11,154 bases of DNA from Echinostoma caproni (Eukaryota > Platyhelminthes > Trematoda > Plagiorchiida > Echinostomatidae). Under the pieces are notes generated by a model. It was given only the letters and a program-made list of their open reading frames with translations, had not been told where the DNA came from and did not search any database. The stretch is taken from contig UZAN01045465.1 of the NCBI GenBank assembly GCA_900618425.1, positions 21,279 through 32,432 on the forward strand, in the 5' to 3' direction. Both the position numbers and the translations under genes were made by a program. Below, one piece after another: positions 7,263-11,154 of this stretch (the first letter of the stretch is position 1; each line of letters starts with the position of its first letter).

Positions 7263-7821
7263 AAACGGTAGCAAAAAGACCATCTACTTAAAGCGTGCGT
7301 TGAAGAGGTGACCACATTTACAATGATGTGCGGTATAAGTTGAGTTCAGCTCTAGACCGTACATTCCCAGTTGCTCAACTCAGACTCATTGCCTCTACTC
7401 GTGGAATTGATTTGGACAAACGCTAACAGGGTTGGCAAACCGGTTCTGTCTCACACACTGTATACTAGTTCACTTGCAGTGGTGGTGACACATACATAGG
7501 CAGAACAAACCGCCGGCTCTCGCAACGGATAGCCGAACATATTCCCAAGTGGTTGGTGAAATTGATGACGTAACCGACAATTGATGGTCAAGCGATTGCA
7601 AAACATCTCATGAGAACAAGGCACACGCAGTTGACCCCAATTCGTCTTTCGAATCACTTTTAAGTAATCGCAATGCTAAATTCTTGGCAATTAGTGAAGC
7701 GTTGCTTATTCGGTTGCATCACCCGACCTTATACAATCAATCCACTTACCGTGGAGTAGACGTTTTAAATCTATATTTAGTACTCTTTGTATGCTTGTAC
7801 ACGTTCATTCCCCCTAACTGA
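7263..7821 (+). pseudogene. PLE-2 GIY-YIG endonuclease remnant
   Basis: Decayed C-terminal half of a Penelope polyprotein. Recognisable pieces occur in three frames: KKTIYLK (about 7273-7293), a linker piece DVRYKLSSALDRTFPVAQL (about 7325-7380), the nuclease core FTCSGGDTYIGRTNRRLSQR (7469-7528) continuing to IAEHIP, and a C-terminal piece with NRNAKFLAISEALLIRLHHP (about 7666-7725) ending at TGA 7819-7821. Stops at 7466, 7571 and elsewhere plus frame changes show it is dead. The YIG motif and the Arg of the following helix are retained. This endonuclease type (CSGG...YIGRT) differs from that of PLE-1. Confidence 0.88.
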
Positions 7822-8107
7822 ATAACCCTATGTGCTATATATGCATGCTTGTTTGTTCTAAGTAAGCGATTAAGAAGATCAAACGAAATGTTAACATCTC
7901 GCGACATTTGTCTTCTCTCTATATTGATGAAATTTGTAATAGTTCTAAAGTTACTTGCTCAGATGTACATGTATCCTGTTTATGAGTAATTTTTATCGCT
8001 AAATTCTGATGAGGCTTTGTTATCCTACAACTTATGAACCAGTAACCGTCGAAACGAAATTGAGAAATTGGACTTTTGTATGAACCGAGATCTCATTTAA
8101 ACGTCAC

Positions 8108-8168
8108 GTGGTACTATTGGTGAGCTCTAATAAGAGCGAAACTCGAAAGGTCTAGATAAGATTTACAC
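8108..8168 (+). ncRNA. Hammerhead-ribozyme-like fold downstream of PLE-2
   Basis: Three helices can be drawn. Stem II is a perfect five-pair hairpin, GCTCT (8124-8128) and AGAGC (8133-8137), with loop AATA. It is followed directly by the conserved GAAA (8138-8141). Stem III is three pairs (ACT 8141-8143 with GGT 8149-8151, one GU) closing CGAAA, then C at 8152, the predicted cleavage site. Stem I pairs CTA (8114-8116) with TAG (8153-8155) and, after an eight-base bulge, GTGGTA (8108-8113, one G bulged) with TACAC (8164-8168). The core reads TTGGTGA (8117-8123) instead of CTGATGA, two transitions at positions needed for catalysis. It is therefore likely a dead type I hammerhead from a Penelope or SINE-like repeat. 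Confidence 0.6.
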
Positions 8169-9353
8169 TGTTTCGTGAGTGGTAACACATGATGCATCTG
8201 ATCAATAGTCACATCAATAGCATCAAACGTTTCTTTAATTGCGAAAGTTCTGACGGAGATGCTCTCTATCTCAAGGTATAACACAAACGGCATTCGAAAT
8301 GTTTTACTTTCTAATACAACACCATCGCCGTCGAGCGTGCTCCCGAGGGGCGACCACTTCCTTCGAGTGAACGTGTTGTCTCGATCTCAACTAAATTAAC
8401 CTTTGTACTCTTCAATATTGAACACCATGGTGAAGCATCGATAGGAGAAACCACTCTGTTGCCTACCAAAAACAATTCTCAGATCCTCTTGTCAAGATAG
8501 ACATCAAATGTTGAATTTAGCATGTGAGGTGCCACTCACATTTCGGGAGTAGCATGTTCGTCGTACGCAAAAGGATGTGATTGGCGGTTTCTCACAACGG
8601 TCCAGAATGAACAAGACCGTCTGGAACGAGTTGGTTTGTTCGAAATTATAACTACAGAAAGTGCACATCTACCGTCGAACTGTTCTATACTTGCCGAGAT
8701 TAGGATTGGTCTAGACGGTGGATGTTTGGATTAACCCATTCGGTTTTTCGCAGCCATCAGGTACTGTGATTGATCATTTTTGATGAGACGATTAGTTCTA
8801 CGTAACCGACTTTAACCATGCTCATTTGGTTGTTTGGCTAAATCACTTGCCTCCGTCCGGCAGTAAATTTTGAAATCATAACGGCTGTAGTGATCCATCT
8901 TCCTCTGATCAAACAAAATCAAACGAAAGACGTCATGCAACTTCAGATCGACCAATGAGAAATCGGTGCACTGCACCCATCACAACCCACCTGGTTCAAA
9001 CATGAAACAGGTATCTAGGAAAACATAACCTTCGGTTGGTCAATACTGTTCAACCAATGACATTCTTCCGTATACACATTATCTAGTAGAATTACGTTCT
9101 CTCAATAAACCTACCGCAATTTCTGTGATCTTATTCCTATCTCTTGGCGTCGAGTGATCTCGGTAGACGATTACCAGTGAGATATTCTGTCTAGAATGCG
9201 ATGCTGATTCTGATTCTTGATTTACTTCCGCTACCATAGCAACAGTCATCCGGATGCATCACGGAAGCCCGTCGGAATAGTTGAACGGAAAGTGACGGTT
9301 GGTACTGATAATTTCCACGTGCGATTTGCATTTTTCTCTGTCACTGACTCCTG
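8169..9353. other. Long unassigned interval
   Basis: No coding frame or RNA is recognised. Two CCAAT-type motifs (near 8951 and 9053), an AATAAA near 9103 and a following T-rich stretch are spaced as in many LTR ends, but no partner LTR, primer-binding site or polypurine tract is visible. The frame at 9217-9399 is low-complexity at its end and is not convincing. Confidence 0.4.
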
Positions 9354-9386
9354 TGATGATGACGATAATGTTGATGATGATGATGA
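9354..9386 (+). repeat. (GAT)n microsatellite
   Basis: Imperfect GAT triplets with GAC, AAT and GTT interruptions, finishing in five perfect GAT units. It would encode an Asp-rich tail in the frame above it, which is probably coincidental. Confidence 0.85.
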
Positions 9387-10228
9387 TCGGATAGAATGAG
9401 TTTGCATTGTTCAATCCATCATGGATCAAATTTGTTAATTTTGTTTAATACAACCATGTGAAACATTTAAGTTCAAAATAATTTTAAAAAAATTACTCAC
9501 AACTGTATTGAATTCCAGTTCGGTGTAAGGTGAGCACATGTTCAAATGCTTTTCAATAAAGTGGCTAGCATCAAAACTAGTCGGGAGTGGAGAATCGCAA
9601 GTAAATGGAAGGAGCAGAAACGGGAACATCAGCAGGTGACAACAGCGAGGAATAAATGCCCGAGTGCGAAGTGATTCCAAACCGAAATCGTCGATTAAAG
9701 CAGTAAAACTGGCGAGAAAATTTACACATTGAAATTGTTACTTTCGTCAATGAAAAGAGATAAAATAATTTAACCATAAAAAGGGGCATCCCGGTAAGAT
9801 ACCACGACGCGTCCTTTCTGATAACATAGGTTGCTATCAGAAATTTACTGATTTATTATTTCCGACGCAACAGACACCAATCACTCGGCAGGACCCATTC
9901 CGATTATACGTGAGTAAAGGATAACTTGTCTTCTACGGTTCTATCATTCTATGACCTTCCCTCCTAAGAGTGCTCCATCAGGCCCCAGGGAGGAGGGGAC
10001 GAATCGAGTCGGTCGAGTCGGAGCACCCTGGAGCGCGGTTGTGCAACAACAAATGGATCTGTGAACCTATCACCATCTCACGTAATGTTTCACCTGTCAA
10101 CCTGAACTTGGAAATGGCTATTTTTGCCACGTTAAACTGTGCTCTCTTTGAATGGCCTGGTGAATTCAAAGTTCAAAGCTTTATTATGGGTGATTTAGCA
10201 AAGCTCACGCTTAACATGCCCCAAGGGG
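9387..10228. other. Unassigned sequence with hairpins
   Basis: No recognisable gene. There is a perfect 9-bp hairpin TTTCTGATA (9815-9823) with TATCAGAAA (9835-9843). A 7-bp inverted pair GTGCTCC (9970-9976) and GGAGCAC (10020-10026) surrounds a GC-rich stretch with a short CGAGTCGG direct repeat. The 138-codon frame at 9970-10386 runs through the microsatellite (a poly-Tyr tract) into antisense LINE sequence, so I do not call it a gene. Confidence 0.45.

Positions 10229-10274
<46 letters not shown>
10229..10274 (-). repeat. (TAA)n tail of the LINE
   Basis: About 15 perfect triplets (ATT on plus, TAA family on minus) exactly at the 3' boundary of the minus-strand LINE, so best read as its tail rather than an independent microsatellite. 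Confidence 0.85.
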
Positions 10275-10275
<1 letters not shown>

Positions 10276-10329
10276 AGAAGGTTGTGGATTACTTTGCAAA
10301 TAGAAAATCATGATAAAATGTATGATCAC

Positions 10330-11060
10330 TTACAGATGTGGAAAGTTCAAGTGTTTCAATGCTTTATCCAGTTGCGGTTTGAATAGTGCAATTGTAGGAG
10401 CAAACACAATGTGGAATGCAAAAGAATTCCGTACATCTCACCCTCTGATTATAAACGAATCATGCCGACAGTCAAGAGGACTGTTTTCGGTTCTCAGTTT
10501 CAATAGATGTCCTCTGCGATGAGTATTTTGAGAAATGGTCAACATAGCACAGCAGGAGTGGTTGGGTTGATGCAATATGTGATATGCGAGGATTAGGTCC
10601 TCCACGGGAAGTCAACGGTACTGAGACGAGTAAAGCCGCAATATTTTCAGTCTCTCAGAGTATGTCTTGTTATGCAGACCTTTTACTAGTTTTGTTACCA
10701 ACCTTTGCGGACGTACTAGGGCCTTCTTGTCGCGGTTCAACCATGAATTCCATACTTGGACGGCATACTCCGTGTGTGGCCGAACGAACACTGATAGTAA
10801 TCGTGAGAACAGTGCTCTTTCGAACTGACTGAAAACACGTCTGAGTAGTACAATTTGCTTTGGAGTTANCAGTGCATGAAACATCCCACGTCCTTCTGTA
10901 CCATAACTCCCAAATCCCTTTCATCAGTGGCATGCGGTAGTATTTGGTTCCCCAGAACATAGGAGAAACAAGTCTTGTGAGACATCGAAGAAACTTGGAA
11001 ATTTGGAAACGTCCAATTTAATGTCATTGGCGATAGACAGCTGAGCACCGTATTGAAAAG
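10330..11060 (-). pseudogene. LINE ORF2 reverse transcriptase C-terminus, degraded
   Basis: C-terminal reverse transcriptase and tail of a CR1-like ORF2. In order on the minus strand: YVLGNQILPHATDERDLGVM (about 10900-10970), a frame change near the ambiguous base at 10869, FVRPHTEYAVQVWNSWLNRD, TKLVKGLHNKTYSERL, SQYR, a TGA at 10612-10614, LPVEDLILAYHIL, RRGHLLKLRTENSPLDCR, a TGA at 10438-10440, APTIALFKPQLDKAL, and a final TAA at 10330-10332. The last 550 or so bases keep one frame apart from two stops, so this copy is only moderately old. Upstream of about 10980 the frame changes again and the match is weak. The catalytic palm box is not visible; the fragment begins after it. Confidence 0.88.
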
Positions 11061-11088
11061 TGACTAAAGATAGAACAGAATGCACAAT

Positions 11089-11117
11089 GGGGACCAGGGG
11101 GTGGGGGTGGATGGGGG
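11089..11117 (+). other. G-quadruplex motif
   Basis: Four runs of four or five G (11089-11092, 11097-11101, 11103-11107, 11113-11117) separated by loops of 4, 1 and 5 bases. This fits the canonical G4 pattern on the plus strand. It lies just beyond the visible 5' end of the minus-strand LINE. Confidence 0.7.
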
Positions 11118-11154
11118 TATGAGGAAGTTTGCCTAAACAATCCCAGTAACCCGC

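Larger units (their letters stand above)
6452..7821 (+). mobile_element. PLE-2: second, older Penelope-like locus
   Basis: A mosaic of Penelope-derived segments in plus orientation: an isolated linker fragment (6455-6574), a reverse transcriptase fragment (6653-7194), a microsatellite-like insertion (7195-7262) and an endonuclease remnant (about 7263-7821). It differs from PLE-1 in its endonuclease (YIGRT rather than YVGQT), lacks near-identical terminal repeats and has many frame breaks, so it is a separate lineage and more decayed. The stretch at 7822-8107 is AT-rich and may be its 3' untranslated region; a segment at about 7927-7960 weakly resembles 586-620 in repeat copy A. Confidence 0.88.
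10229..11060 (-). mobile_element. CR1-like LINE, 3' end
   Basis: Minus-strand non-LTR retrotransposon fragment. It runs from around 11060 through the end of ORF2, has a short untranslated region of about 55 bp (10275-10329), and ends in a (TAA)n tail at 10274-10229. A short 3' region followed by a small microsatellite tail is typical of CR1-group LINEs. The 5' limit is uncertain: homology fades near 11060, and the element may be 5'-truncated there or continue beyond the window. Confidence 0.85.

Noticed and set aside
8006..8055. Exact CTGATGA followed 38 bases later by GAAAC, a possible extra hammerhead
   Set aside because: Stem II would need large internal loops, and I cannot pair the bases before CTGATGA with any sequence after a plausible cleavage site, so stem I is missing.
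9217..9399. 60-codon plus frame ending in an Asp-rich tail
   Set aside because: The acidic tail is the translated (GAT)n microsatellite and the rest shows no domain.
9815..9843. Perfect 9-bp hairpin considered as a terminator or ribozyme stem
   Set aside because: It has no T tract after it and no ribozyme core; hairpins of this size occur by chance in sequence of this length.
9970..10386. 138-codon plus-strand open frame with a poly-Tyr tract
   Set aside because: It reads through the (ATT)n tail and then antisense to the LINE, so most of its length is explained by other features.

Overview
The window looks like repeat-rich nuclear DNA from an animal. No long intact gene is visible on either strand. 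All coding sequence I can name is decayed retroelement: two Penelope-like elements (PLEs) and one CR1-like LINE. Triplet microsatellites, hairpins and two Ns (draft assembly) fit the same picture. The element mix suggests an invertebrate, possibly a flatworm such as a trematode, but no host gene confirms this.

Layout. Positions 1-3081 hold mostly unassigned sequence, including one copy (447-606) of an interspersed repeat that recurs at 6278-6440. An (ACT)n tract lies at 3082-3124. Positions 3810-4958 are a compact Penelope-like insertion (PLE-1). Two nearly identical terminal blocks (253 bp, one mismatch seen by eye) face each other in inverted orientation around a broken GIY-YIG endonuclease frame. 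Each terminal block carries a TATA-like box and a hammerhead-ribozyme-like fold with the same core change. Positions 4959-6277 hold tRNA-like promoter boxes and a degenerate 14-bp tandem repeat.

Positions 6278-8168 are a second, older and different Penelope locus (PLE-2). It contains an isolated linker fragment, a reverse transcriptase fragment with a YVDD box, a palindromic (CTA)/(TAG) insertion, a GIY-YIG endonuclease remnant of the YIGRT type and, about 290 bp downstream, another hammerhead-like fold. Positions 8169-10228 are unassigned apart from a (GAT)n tract and hairpins. Positions 10229-11060 on the minus strand are the 3' end of a CR1-like LINE ending in a (TAA)n tail. The window ends near a G-quadruplex motif.

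The best leads are (1) the inverted-terminal, endonuclease-only PLE with paired ribozyme-like motifs sharing one probable inactivating change, and (2) the separate hammerhead-like fold at 8108-8168, which keeps three helices despite two core substitutions. Hammerheads in Penelope elements are already known; the arrangement and decay pattern here are what deserve checking.
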